Shown here piece after piece: positions 50,087 through 61,012 of a stretch of 64,000 nt of DNA. A model generated the notes under the pieces. It saw nothing but the letters and a program-made list of their open reading frames with translations. It did no database searches and had not been told where the DNA came from. How positions within the stretch are numbered: the stretch's first letter is position 1; the number at the start of each line of letters is the position of its first letter. This stretch comes from Hyposmocoma kahamanoa (taxonomy: Eukaryota; Arthropoda; Insecta; Lepidoptera; Cosmopterigidae). The translations under genes and the position numbers were made by a program. The stretch spans positions 12,223,329 through 12,287,328 of the forward strand of contig NW_020654422.1 in assembly GCF_003589595.1 (NCBI RefSeq), written 5' to 3'.

Positions 50087-51174
50087 GGGGTTAAAGTATG
50101 AAATTGCCGTTTTATTGCAATAGGTTCTTTGAATATTCATAGAATCTTCATGGTTTGAGGTTTTCGAATGAAACTTTTTTCAAATGGTTTCTGTGATTTT
50201 TTTTTTTTAATTTGAAACATTTGAATATCGACTTTCAATTGTTTTTGTTATTCAATTTAGACAAGAAAGATGGATACTGCGAAAATTCGAGTGATTTTTG
50301 AATACGAGTTCCGACGCGGAACTAACGCGGCAGAAACAGCCCGCAATATCAATGCTGCGTTTGGAGAGGGGTCTACTAATGAACGCACCGTGCGATTTTG
50401 GTTTAAACGCTTTCGTGATGGAAATTTCGACTTAAAGAACGAGGCACGACGAAGACACGACGACACAGGTGAATAACGATGAATTAAGAGAGATAGTGGA
50501 AGCCGATCCTAGTCAAACTACCCAGGAATTAGCGGCATGGTTTAACGTTACCTTACCCACAATATTCTTGCGTCAAATCAATAAAATAAAAAAATACGAA
50601 AAATGGGTGCCTCATGATTTGACTGATCTGCAGAAAGAAACGCGTGTTGAAACTTGTGTTGCCTTGTTGAACCGGTACAGAAATGAAGGAATATTGGATC
50701 GAATTGTAACATGTGATGAAAAGTGGATTCTTTATGATAACCGGAAAAGAAAAATGCAATGGCTGACCCCAGGTCAAATGCCACAACAGTGTCCTAAAGC
50801 AAAACTTACCAATAAAAAGGTAATGGTAACTGTTTGGTGGTCTCAGCATGGTGTTATTCACTATAGTTTTCTCCGATCTGGTCAAGCAATAACGGCAGAT
50901 GTCTAATGTGCCGAACTCCGAACCATGTTGACAAAACTAGCAGTAAAACAGCCCCGACTCATGAATCGATCTTCACCATTATTGCTCCACGACAACGCGA
51001 GACCTCACACAGCACGAGAAACCATTTTGACCCTTCAGGAACTGCAGTTAGAAACCATTCGTCATCCTCCGTATTCACCAGACCTTGCTCCAACGGACTA
51101 CCATTTTTTTCGTGATTTGGACAATTATCTACGTGACAAGAAGTTTTCTTCCCAGGAGGCAGTACTTTAACCCC
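50087..51174 (+). mobile_element. Mariner transposon, 1088 bp, with TA target
   Basis: The left end ggggttaaagtatgaaattg pairs with the right end agtactttaacccc over only 14 bases, because the right inverted repeat is truncated compared with the nested copy at 2988-3460. TA flanks both sides (50085-50086, 51175-51176). The empty site is preserved in the first duplicate unit near 49758. Confidence 0.9.
50270..51170 (+). pseudogene. Mariner transposase (D34D), two lesions and a missing C-terminus
   Basis: It starts MDTAKIRVIFEYEFRRG and carries the helix-turn-helix and WFKRFRDG linker. A frameshift falls near 50450-50466. The next frame gives IVTCDEKWILYDN (first Asp) and VTVWWSQHGVIHY. A stop (taa, 50904-50906) replaces a codon between ITADV and CAEL. 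The same frame then gives LLHDNARPHTA and SPDLAPTDYHFF, with 34 residues between the Asp pair. The frame ends early at SSQEAVL, where the right inverted repeat begins, so the C-terminal part of the family is absent. Confidence 0.9.
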
Positions 51175-51656
51175 TATTATTATATACCAGTAAAGTAGGT
51201 ATAATTAAGTAAGAATGCGCATGTCGCCAAAAACTGCACAGCAGTTTGGTGACTTTTACTCATTAAGTTACCAGTTGTAATCTTGAAAATTTTTTTTTTT
51301 AAGTTTAAAAATGTGTGTTGACATTTATAATAATATACCACACGAGATTAAATTATTAGACTTGTGTTTGTTTAGGTTTGGTTACAGTAAACTAAAGAAA
51401 CAAAAAAAAACAGTTTCAACATTCAAGCCATACATTTGCATGTCGATAATGACTTATCGATAGATTATGGTACAACACTAAAGAAATACGCCATTAGTAA
51501 CTTTAAAAAAAAAATTTGGTTATATGCACGTTGATTCTGTAGTTAGGGCAGTTTCTTTCTTTTATTTTTTTTCCATCCTCTAAGTTTTCAATACAATTAG
51601 CAGAAGACTATGTCTTTCTAATTTGTTATTAGAAGCTCTCAAAATCTTTTCTATAA

Positions 51657-52499
51657 CTACAAATTTTCTAGGATGATCCCTGTGACACTTCATTTGATGT
51701 TTTCACAGGGATGAGGTAAAGTCGATAGATTTTTGAAGCAAAGGTGCATAATATTACGGATTTAAAAAAAACATAACAATTGAGTTTTTTAAATAAAGGA
51801 CTCCCACGAATTGTGTATAAATAATATTTATTTTATTTCTGATATCCGATCCGTTATTTCTATGGAATAGGTACAGGTACCGGAGAAGAAATAAATTAAA
51901 TGTAAATGCAGTCTTTGTTTATGATACAATAACAATCAGCAACCAAATTAGCGTGATTTACTTAGGGACTCTACTGTCATCAGTCCGTAGACAACATAAA
52001 TTAATGCTTTCTGTACAAAACTGAAAGTCGTAGCCATTGAAATAACAAATTAATAACGTTAAGTCCGTCTTCTGTGAAATTTGGTTTGGTGCAGATACGT
52101 GCCTTTTACCAATACTACAGACGTGAATTTGCACTATCCACGACGTTATATACGTTATATATTTATTCAATAAATTATCGAAAACTTTTTATCGTTATAC
52201 CTCATCTCTAGCAAATACAATCTAATGAAGTAACCTTTGTACGTTGTCGTAAATTGAAATCCATTTTAGAAAAAAAAATGTTTATATGGGCATTTGTCAC
52301 TAATTTGGTGTTACGTTTACTTTAATGTTATGTATTTGATTCAGATATTTAGATATTCACTTAAAAGCGAGACTTATAAAAATAGTTGAGACTTATAAAA
52401 ACACGCATTTTATATACGTAAATTAGTAGACTTCGTTACAAGGTTATATTATGGAGAATTTTGTGAAGTGTCACAGGGATCGTCCTAGAAAATTTGTAG
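51657..52499. mobile_element. ~840-bp element with 36-bp TIRs
   Basis: The left arm at 51657-51692 (ctacaaattttctaggatga ...) and the right arm at 52464-52499 are inverted copies with one mismatch. The interior has no coding frame. No clear target duplication. Confidence 0.7.
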
Positions 52500-53022
52500 C
52501 ATTGTACTAACTATTCTTTTTTTCAAGTCGGAATAAAATGACATTTGTATTTTTTTCTCTTATAGTTTGGCACTATAGCGTCCAGCCTTTGGCCATATGC
52601 AATTTCCTCTGAGTTGCAAATTTTTGATAATTCTTCCAAATAAATATTTTCTTGCTTCTTGAGATTTCAGGATAATTATTATTGTCGTAGCAGTTGTTGT
52701 TGTGGAACTTTGGTTGGGTTTATGGATATTACTATGAAATTAAAAACGAGGAGAGGAAATCGCGGAATAAAAATAAAAGCAAACGGAATTTTGGAAAGGT
52801 GATCAACAGGATAGGATAGGTAATATATTTATAAGTAAATCTAACCAAAGAAGGATGGAAATTATGAAAGGAAATGAGATGGTAATAGCTGAAAATAATG
52901 ATAATTGAATAAATAATAATCTAAATTTTAATATCATTTTTCCTTACAAACTGAGCCAAAACATTGTAAACGGAATAATTATTATACGATAATAACAGAG
53001 GAATAGATGTTGGTAAAAGAAT

Positions 53023-53395
53023 TTATAAAGAAATTATAGATTGAAAAAATGAAGCACGGTCATGTCTTGGACAGGAAAAGAAAAGGTGCCAAGGACTGCC
53101 AATGTCTTGTTCGCATTCGCACATTGGATCAGGTATTATATTAAGTCTAGCAAGATGTTCAGATGAGCAAGTATGTCCTAATCTCAATCTTGTAATGATT
53201 GAAGTAACACGTTTCTCAACATGTATACACGAAAACCAGGGTTTGACAGGGATGTCGGGCTGTATATCACGAAAATATCTGCCCGTAGCTTTACTGCTTG
53301 TTTCCCACACAGTTTGCCAAGATTCTTTAAGATAAATAGCAGGTAGTGCAGCCAAGTCATGAGGAAAGTTTCTATATAAATCTACATCGCCGTTA
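53023..53395 (-). pseudogene. Older LINE, RNase H region: downstream half
   Basis: The minus frame gives VNNGDVDLYRNF, then LKESWQTVWETSSKATGRYF, RLRLGHTCSSEHLARL and the Cys-rich CECEQDIGSPWHLFFSCPRH end typical of RNase H-bearing LINE ORF2. Its upstream half lies 5.4 kb away at 58781-58825; the two halves join in frame once the younger element is taken out. Confidence 0.8.
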
Positions 53396-53408
53396 TTTAC
53401 TGCATCTT
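53396..53408 (-). repeat. Target-site duplication, 3' copy
   Basis: The minus strand reads AAGATGCAGTAAA. The 5' copy at 58768-58780 reads AAGATGCAATAAA; 12 of 13 bases agree. Confidence 0.8.
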
Positions 53409-53771
53409 CTTCTTCTTTATTTATTAGTGGCTTGTTTTCTGCCTTTCACAATTCCGCCACGTCGTAGGTAGCCTCTACACGGGAGGAGTGGATTTGTTTT
53501 CAAATATAATGTTGACCCTTACTGCTGTCTGTGAGACTCGAAGCGGGTTTATCTAAAACAAAGCACACAGTTGCAACATCACAGGACAACACAAAGCATA
53601 GCCTAATAAAACAGGGTTGTTAATAAACGTTTTAGGTATATTAATGAGTTAATGCAAGCAGTGTAGTTTTAGATAGGGGTTATATAAGAAATTAAAAGTA
53701 AATAAACAATTAGATAGAATACAAAAGGGGAAAAAACAGGAAAAGGTAAACATTTTACAATTTTAATTGGT

Positions 53772-55678
53772 TTATTGCCAAAAATTTTTTTTAATTTTAA
53801 AAGGGGAGGGCTTGGACATCTCCAGGATGCACTTTATGTTGGTTGGACGAGGGACATCTCGAGGGAGTAAATCGTAAAGAGAAATGTTCAGCTTAGGGCA
53901 GTTAAAAAGAACATGATCCGTGGTGCCATCCTCAACGCCACACTCACACAGAGAGGTATCCGTTATCCTAATTTTAGCAAGATGGACGGGTGTGCATGCA
54001 TGCCCAAGCCTTAGGCGACAGATGATGGATACGGCCTGTTTACTGAAAAGTTTTTGTTTAAAAAACCAAGGTTTGTTTAGGATACATTTTTGAATCTCGT
54101 AGTAGTATTTACCTGCCCGGTTTCTGGTGTTTTGCCAATCGACCTGCCATGATCTCAGTAGATGATCATGCGCCAGGGTGAGAAGATCATGGTGGTAAAC
54201 TTTGTCATAGGTTGGGGAGCCACTGGTGATGGCCTGTTTAGCACATAAGTCTGCAGTCTCGTTACCGGGAATACCGCAGTGCCCTGGGATCCATGCCAGG
54301 ATAATGTTAAGTGGTTTAAGTTGGCATCGGTACAATACTTCTCGGATTTTCAAAATAATGGGGAACTTGTTTTTGAGGCGGAACGGATTAGATAATATTG
54401 CCTGGAAGGAACTTTGAGTTGAGAGATAATGGTTTTACCTAAATTATGGGATTCAGCAAACTGGATTGCCTCAAGGAGAGAGACCGCTTCTCCGGTAAAC
54501 ACAGAGGTTAGCGGGGGAAGTTTGTAGTTAAGGAGTAGTTTAGTAGGCAGGTATCCATACGTCTGATCCTACAGCACCACCTTCTTGCAGTTTAGAGGCA
54601 TCCGTGTAAATCGGGAGCCAGCCTTCGTGTTTGGTAGCTAATTTTTCTTTTAACAGTTTAGATGCGCGAGGAGAATCTTTGTTAATGCCAAAATTGAGGG
54701 TGATTTCTGGTTTAAATGTTAGTGATTTAAAATTATATTAAATATTGGGAGTCGAGTAAACTGCTCTATGGGCAGGGAAGGTTTCCAGAATTTGTTAAAG
54801 CTATGAAGCACACACGGCGTTTTATAATTAGCAGATTCCCTCGTCGCCTGCAACAACATCTGTAACCGTTCCAAGAGGGGGTGAGAAGCATGTTGCACTG
54901 TTTTAATAAAAAATCGGTCACTAAGGAATTGCCTAAGAAGGTAAAGGGGGGATCCACGCACTCGATTTGGAGTTCGTTAATCGGGGATGATTTCATAGCG
55001 CCCAAAATTATGCGAAGACATTTAGATTGTATTTTAACTATTTTATCCAGAGGTAATTTATTACATGGATCCAAAAGGAAGGAGCCGTAATCCAAATGGC
55101 TACGGACTATTGCGTTATATAACAGTTTTTGGGTAAAAGGATGTGCACCCCACCAAATACCCGCGAGAGCAACGGAGAATGTTAACACCTTTCTCACATT
55201 TACCGCTGATGTAGTTAAAGTGTTGAATCCCACTTAGTTTGGAGTCCAAAAACATGCCCAAGAATTAGACATGTGTATCTACGGGAATGTAATTACCTTG
55301 ACATAAAATCTGGGGGGATGGGATATTCCTTTTTCTACAAAATACAACACAACAACACTTGGGAACCGATAATGGCAAGCCATGCTCAGCTAACCAATCG
55401 CTTAGATAGGTTAAGGCAGAAGTGAGGCGCGATGTTGCTTCCTGGACTGATTCTGATCGTACACACAGGGCTACATCGTCAGCATACTGCAGGACCTGGC
55501 AGAACGAGTTAACCGTCATTTCCAGATCCAGCGTGTAAACATTGTAGAGAAGGAGGCTAAGTACGGAGCCCTGGGGGAGGCCTTTCCAGACAGATAAGGG
55601 AGGAATAGAAGTACCATGACAGCGAATCACGATAGATCTAGCTGAAATCGCGTTACGAGTAACAATAAAACGCACCAA
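53772..55678 (-). pseudogene. LINE ORF2, C-terminal part: RT active site to RNase H
   Basis: The minus frames in order: 55265-55678 with WKGLPQGSVLSLLLYNVY and the intact catalytic QYADDVALC; 54766-55233 with GIWWGAHPFTQKLLYNAI and AMKSSPINELQIECVDPP; RNase H near 54600 (LPIYTDASKLQEGGA) and near 54480 (FTGEAVSLLEAIQ); and 53772-54353 with WIPGHCGIPGNETADLCAKQ followed by a Cys-rich end (CECGVEDGTTDHVLFNC). Frameshifts separate these blocks. The product copies the element RNA at the target site; RNase H removes RNA from the hybrid. Confidence 0.85.
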
Positions 55679-55692
55679 CTTCTCAGGGACAC

Positions 55693-57146
55693 TCAGCTGT
55701 CGTAGCTACTTCTGAGCACCGGAAGAAGGACGTTATCTGCTATATCCAGGAACACGCCTACGACATACTGTTGTTTTTGAAACGCTAAGCGAATATCTGT
55801 GGTTAGGATACTCAAGCTGTCTAGTGTACTGGATCCCTTTCTGAACCCGAAATGAGTTTTTGCCAATAGACCGTGCCTGTCTAAAAACCATTCCAGTCGA
55901 TTACTTATCATATGTTCCATCACTTTGAATAGGGTAGAGGATAGGGCAATCTGTCTGTACGAATTGCAGTCGGAGGGATCTTTGCCGGGCTTAAGAAGAG
56001 GGATGATAATTTGCTTGTTCCACTCATCCGGTAGGATACCCACGTCGAAGAAGGTGTTAACTAATTTTAGATAGTATAATTTTGTTTTTTCTGATGAGTT
56101 TACGAGGAATGAATATGTGATGCCATCTATTCCCGGAGCAGTATCCTTAATCCCAGTTAGTACCATATTCAATTCCAGTAGAGAAAAAGGACCATCAAGT
56201 ACTTTAGAAGCAGATATATAGGTGACAGTATGCAACGGGAGATTGTCCTTGTTTGGGACTGATGGGGGTGCTAGCTTGTTCGCAAATGAGTGAATCCAAC
56301 CTGAGGGGTCGTTTGAGGTGATTCCTTTAGAGCATTGAGAGCCGCGGAATCTTTGAATCTGTCTCCAGGCTACGGATGATGGAGTACGAGGTGACATGCT
56401 TTCACAGAAATTTGTCCAGCCATGTTTTTTCTTTGGGGCCAGAACCCTTCTACATTGGGCTGCTACCTGCTTGTAGTGAAGAAAGTTCTCCTGAGACATT
56501 AAATCATTGTACTTCTTTTCTGCCTCCTTCCTGTTACGGATGGCGTCCGTGCAATCAGCGTCCCACCACGGAGGTGAAATCCTTCTGCGCGTTGTTTGTT
56601 TCTGAGGGATGTTGGTGTGTGCTGACGTTAAAAGGGTTTCCTTGAATGCCCTGTATGCCGTAAGACAACTGTCCGGCGTCACGTCAGGGAGGGACTCCAC
56701 TTTGTTATTGATTTCCATCGAAAAACATGACCAGTCAGCTTTATTTAATCTAAATTTTAAAAGTGGGGGAGTGTAGTGAACTTTTAATCTTTTATCCGGC
56801 AAAGAGATAAGAATGGGGTAGTGATCACTTCCATATGTACTTTTGAGAGTGCACCATGTTAAAAGAGAAGCCAACTGCGGGGAATAAATTGTTAAGTCTA
56901 TTGCACTGCGTGGGTTCTGAGTTGGGTTGGGTCTTCTTGTGGGGCTGCCGTTATTTATAACGCACAAATCCAGCTCATCCAGGAGGTCAATAAGCAGGGA
57001 CCAAATGTATCTGAACGATAAGATCCCCAGGACTCATGGTGCGCGTTAAAATCGCCCATAACAACTATAGGGGAGGGGAGCACTGATATAATGGAGCGAA
57101 GCTCTTGCAAAACAAGAATATTAGAGTGGGGAATATATATTGACAC
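55693..57146 (-). pseudogene. LINE ORF2, endonuclease end and RT N-terminal part
   Basis: The frame 56955-57146 carries the endonuclease motif VVMGDFNAHHESWGS. The frame 55693-56967 is 424 codons without a stop and holds RT blocks: DTAPGIDGITYSFLVNSS, EWNKQIIIPLLKPGKDPSD, SYRQIALSS and HFGFRKGSSTLDSLS. The motif A region reads VGVFLDIADNVLLPVL, which seems about three residues shorter than related elements. It ends at a frameshift at about 55693. Confidence 0.85.
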
Positions 57147-58585
57147 AAAGAGATATTATCAATCCTTACTGCTACGGCGTTAAGTATATCTCTATTGTGT
57201 GAGGGGAGATGGATTTGGGAGAAGAGCAAGGATTTATTAACAAAAAGTGCGCTCCCTCCATGTCCATCATCTCTGTCATCATTAGGGGAGGTCTCTGTTG
57301 TGTTTGAGGAGTTACCTAAAGCACAGCCATCAGGAAGAGTAGAAGGACAATCTCTAATTATATTGTTGTGTGCTTCTCTGTCGTATTTTTTCCCTAAAGG
57401 GCCTGATTGGCGAGGTGTCAGAAATACTGTTTTTCTGTAAGACTGTGTTAGCGGGGTAGAGGGAGACAATTGTGTTGGGAAGGATGGTGAAAGTGTAGTG
57501 GGTATGCTAGTGGACACCCTTGATGTGTCCGCATATGATCTTTTAACATTTGGGAAGAGAGCAGCAGCTTCCTGAAACGATATATTGTCCTGTGACATAC
57601 GCATTTTGATAGATTTTTGCCGGGAGTGCTCAAGGCAGTTCCTGCTTGTGGCAAAATGGGTACCTGAACAATGCAAACAAGTAGCATTATCCTCCACTAC
57701 TGAGCAAGTCTCCCCGGGGTGAGATTGGGCGCATCTGTAACATCTAGGCTTGGATCGGCATTGGGTCTTAATGTGCCCGAAACGGCAGCAGTTGTTACAT
57801 TGTATTGTGGGCAACTGGTAAGCATCTACTACTATAGACGTGTAATAGAGGAAAATACTCGAGGGTAGATTTTGACCTTGAAATGTCAGTACGACCGTTT
57901 GGGTGGGGGTCCATGAAGTAACTCCATTATCTATCTGTTTGCGGTTTAGTGTTCTAACTTTTAGCACAACACCACAATAGTCAGGTGTAACCATAGCCTC
58001 TACTAGCTTCTCCATTGTCAACTCAGTAGGGATACCTCTGATGAGCCCTAAACGTGTGACATTGTAGTTGGGAATCACAGTTTCATATTAATATAAAGGT
58101 AGGAAATGATTGTTGATAAACTCGTTGGCGTCCTTACCAGTCTTAAATTCCACAGCTATTCTGTTCCGACCAACCTTTTTGATTCCGCCATAAACAACAT
58201 TACTAATTTTATTTTTGTTTAAAAATTGACCAAAGATTATGGGGTGAATAGTAGTACAAGCCGAGGGAGTTGTCTCCTGTCGTGAAACATGGACAATAAA
58301 CGGACCTTTATCCTGTTCCCAATACAGTTTGGGCATTTCCGTCAGCGACGGGTGAGTGTAAATTGCCTTGGGATCACTGGATTGGCTTGTAACCGGGGGT
58401 GTGGACGACTGTTGTTGTAGTGGATCCGTTATAGCTTTTTTATTGGGTTCTGGTTGAGACTCATGATCAATATCCAGACGTCGTTTTGTGTCATAAGGCG
58501 TAAAGACAGGAGGAGATAACTCCATTGGCATAGGAGACAGATCCCTGTCCGGGGGATCAGGGGGATCGGGAGGAACCCTGTCCAT
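57065..58585 (-). pseudogene. LINE ORF1 (zinc-knuckle protein) fused to an endonuclease fragment
   Basis: ORF1 starts at ATG 58583-58585 (MDRVPPDPPDPPDRDLSPMP), Pro-rich, and runs to a stop near 58088. A shifted frame (57065-58078) continues with LGLIRGIPTELTMEKLV and three Cys-rich knuckles: CNNCCRFGHIKTQC, CYRCAQSHPGETC, CLHCSGTHFATSRNC. This frame then passes without a stop from ORF1-like sequence into endonuclease-like sequence (GHGGSALFVNKSLL ... RDILNAVAVRI), so the ORF1 C-terminus and endonuclease N-terminus are missing between them. ORF1 proteins bind the element RNA. Confidence 0.8.
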
Positions 58586-58767
58586 TGTTTACGACGTAAA
58601 CAACGGAAGGGAGGGAGTTTAGTTAGTTATTAAGCACTTACCCAAGCAGGTAAACATAAAACACAACTATATACTAATATAAAACAGCTCAGAGACTGTG
58701 GAACAATCGCCTAAAATAACCAAATTCCAAACATGTGTATCAGCTAACACTCGCGACCCGTCGAATC

Positions 58768-58780
58768 TTTATTGCATCTT
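58768..58780 (-). repeat. Target-site duplication, 5' copy
   Basis: The minus strand reads AAGATGCAATAAA, directly upstream of the 5' end of the LINE; partner at 53396-53408. Confidence 0.8.
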
Positions 58781-58825
58781 TAGCTAAGATATCAGCTCTC
58801 TCGTTACCTCTATGACTTTTTTAGA
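58781..58825 (-). pseudogene. Older LINE, RNase H region: upstream half
   Basis: The minus frame reads SHRGNERADILAKDA, a classic RNase H stretch. It continues in frame with VNNGDVDLYRNF at 53395 after removal of the younger LINE and one target copy. The 5' limit of this older copy is near 58825. Confidence 0.75.
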
Positions 58826-59013
58826 ATTGCCAGTTTTCATAACATTTTCAATAGTTATGTGTTATTGTCGATAGTTTTATCGATAGATTGTAAAAGAAGA
58901 TACAATTTTGCCAAAAATAACTGAATTGTGAATTTTCGTAACGTTCTAATGATTACTAATTTCGTTATTGCATTCTTTATTCTTACTTTGACAGTGCCTA
59001 TACTCTTTCTACC

Positions 59014-59044
59014 ACAGACATATATCTAGATAGACGCCGCAAGT
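59014..59044. repeat. 31-bp inverted repeat, left arm
   Basis: This is a perfect reverse complement of 61377-61407 (acagacatatatctagatag ...). The arms lie 2.3 kb apart around the duplicated relic at 59880-60965. Confidence 0.7.
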
Positions 59045-59531
59045 GCACGTACTTCGCGTGCCCAAAGTGAAATTCAATTACTTGCAGCTGCTACTTTAAG
59101 ACGTACTCGACTGTTATCGTAGATAAACACCAGTCGTAAACGCGAAAAATGCATAATTATGCCATTGTAAACAGCAAAAGCACCATAACTGTGGGTAAAC
59201 GTGTAAACAGGGACGTTTCTTTCCTGGCAAGTGATTTTGTAATCAGAAGATGCATAATTTATTTTAAAAACAATTATTTTGGTTTTGTATGAATTTAGAG
59301 GAAACAAATATGCAACCCCGTGTATGCCTCATGATTTGTAATACATTGCGGCTTTTACTTAGTGCGATATATTTGTGAATCTTTGTTAATACTAATAATA
59401 AATATCGAACGAATGCACTTTTGCATAATGCATTCCGTTTCTGTGGTACGGCCGCTTGTACATTTTTTTGGCCAAATTTAACATTTAGTGATGTATACGT
59501 TAGGCAACACTGTTCTCGATTCTAATGGGTT

Positions 59532-59617
59532 TTGAAAACAACGGGGCGAAAACTAATAAGACCATAGCAATATTATAATTGCTATGGTCTTATTAGTTTT
59601 CGCCCCTTTGTTTTCAA
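59532..59617. repeat. ~40-bp stem hairpin with a 6-base loop
   Basis: The arms ttgaaaacaacggggcgaaa ... accatagcaat and its reverse complement differ at one base. Such a near-perfect palindrome is either a young fold-back element or a MITE made of little but its ends. Confidence 0.85.
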
Positions 59618-59879
59618 TTCTATAACTCTTTAGTTATAGAATATTTTTAGAAGTGTTATACTAATATAATAACTCTTTTTTTTCAGTTTTGTAGTATCTA
59701 TTATCAGTAGTATCTATAATTTCGATAATTTTTGCAGAACGTTGCCTCAAATGTCCAAATAAAAAAAAAACAAAAAAAAACAAAAGACAATAATTACATA
59801 TTAATTGTTACTATTATTGAATTATTACGAATAATAAAAAATATATATAATGCAAAGAATTAACAGTACGCTGTCTTTA

Positions 59880-60500
59880 CAAAAACCTGGAGTTGGTCAT
59901 ACGTATGAGATCGTTGCTTTCGAGGACGAAGGTGATCTAGTTTATCCCACATAAGATGCTATCCAAATATGCACAGTAGCAGAGTTAGAAATCCGAGAAA
60001 TAATAAACAAATAACAAAAATTTGACACGCTCATTGAGCTCTTTGAGGCGATCATTAAGTAAACCTCTTCTAATTAATAAGATTTTACCATATTTTGTCA
60101 GCAGTAACATTTTCATTTGTCTTGCCATTCATCAATTTGATCAATTACCAACAGAAAACCATGTAGTAACATTAATTAAGTCAGGCGCAAGTTCATATAT
60201 ATTGAGGTGCGTTTTCATTATTTAAGTTAGTCGATAAGATCTTGTATTACAAAAAGATGTTATATAAAAAGCTCATTTTACTGGAAGGACAATAATTTTA
60301 ATATTTGAAGTCGATTAAAAAGTAAAGTCTGAATTTTTTTAAAGTAAAATAAAGGACTAATGTTCTATATTTCTTCTAATATATGTAATATTACGACATT
60401 GTAATTAACAAATATGTGAACAAAAATTATTATATTTAGAATCGATTAATTGAATGGAATACGCGTGTTTACGCGTATTCCGTTCAATCAATCGATCGAA
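59880..60500 (+). repeat. Duplicated coding relic, copy A, ending in a hairpin
   Basis: Relic frames read FEDEGDLVYPT, then CLAIHQFDQLPTENHVVTLI, then a Lys/Leu-rich end (KMLYKKLILLEGQ, stop near 60300). The unit ends in a hairpin at 60441-60497 (cgattaattgaatggaatac and its complement). The C-terminal style recalls THAP/P-element-like proteins of arthropods, but I am not sure. Copy B follows at once. Confidence 0.5.
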
Positions 60501-60965
60501 AAACACTTAGTTGCCGCTTCTACAAGGACGAAGGTAGTCTAGTTTATCCCACCAAAGATGCTATCCAAATATGCAGAGAAGCAAAGAGTTAGAAATCATG
60601 ATCAAATCACAAAAACTTTACACGAGGTTACCGGAGACGCGCTACGTCGCGGCCTTAAGTAAACCAATTTTGTCAGCAGTAACATTTTCAGTTGTCTTGC
60701 CATTCACCAATTTGATCAATTACCGACGGAAAATCATCTAGTAAACTTAATTAAGGCAGTTGCAATTTCATATATTGACGTGCGTTTTCATTATTTAAGT
60801 CAATCGATAAGATCTTCTATTACAAAAAGACAGTTATATAATAAGCTTACATTATTTCACTACTACTTGTAATCATCTACTACCATTCAACTACTACCCA
60901 AATACTTGAATCGATTAATTGAATGGAATAGGTACGTGTTTCCGTTCAATCAATCGATTTCGCGC
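60501..60965 (+). repeat. Duplicated coding relic, copy B
   Basis: This matches copy A at about 600 bp offset, with the same words (gacgaaggt.gtctagttta; gccattcaccaatttgatca) and the same end hairpin (60907-60960, partly deleted). Frames read KDEGSLVYPTKDAIQICREA and QFDQLPTENHLVNLIKAV. Both copies carry stops. Confidence 0.55.
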
Positions 60966-61012
60966 GGAAGGAAGTTTCCCATCACTAAAGAGTTCTTGTG
61001 ACATGATGGTGG

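Larger units (their letters stand above)
49550..51300 (+). repeat. Tandem duplication of ~330 bp, second unit interrupted by a mariner
   Basis: Unit 1 starts at about 49550 (taaaattt.cttgatagatt) and unit 2 at about 49880. Shared landmarks are tactagaatccgcagaaac, ttaaaggcgtacctcttaaa-like text, acaattaatactatgtaat and ccagtaaagtaggtata. Unit 2 is split by the mariner 50087-51174; unit 1 therefore shows what the empty site looked like. Confidence 0.85.
53409..58767 (-). mobile_element. Near full-length RNase H-type non-LTR retrotransposon, 5.36 kb
   Basis: The order on the minus strand is a 5' UTR of about 180 bases, a zinc-knuckle ORF1, endonuclease, reverse transcriptase, RNase H, a 3' UTR and a tail aataaataaagaagaag. 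A 13-bp duplication flanks it. The presence of RNase H and a CCHC-type ORF1 places it in the I/LOA-like part of the LINE tree; I cannot assign the exact clade by eye. Frameshifts near 58085, 55693, 55250 and elsewhere, plus a deletion near the ORF1-ORF2 junction, make it inactive. Confidence 0.85.
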
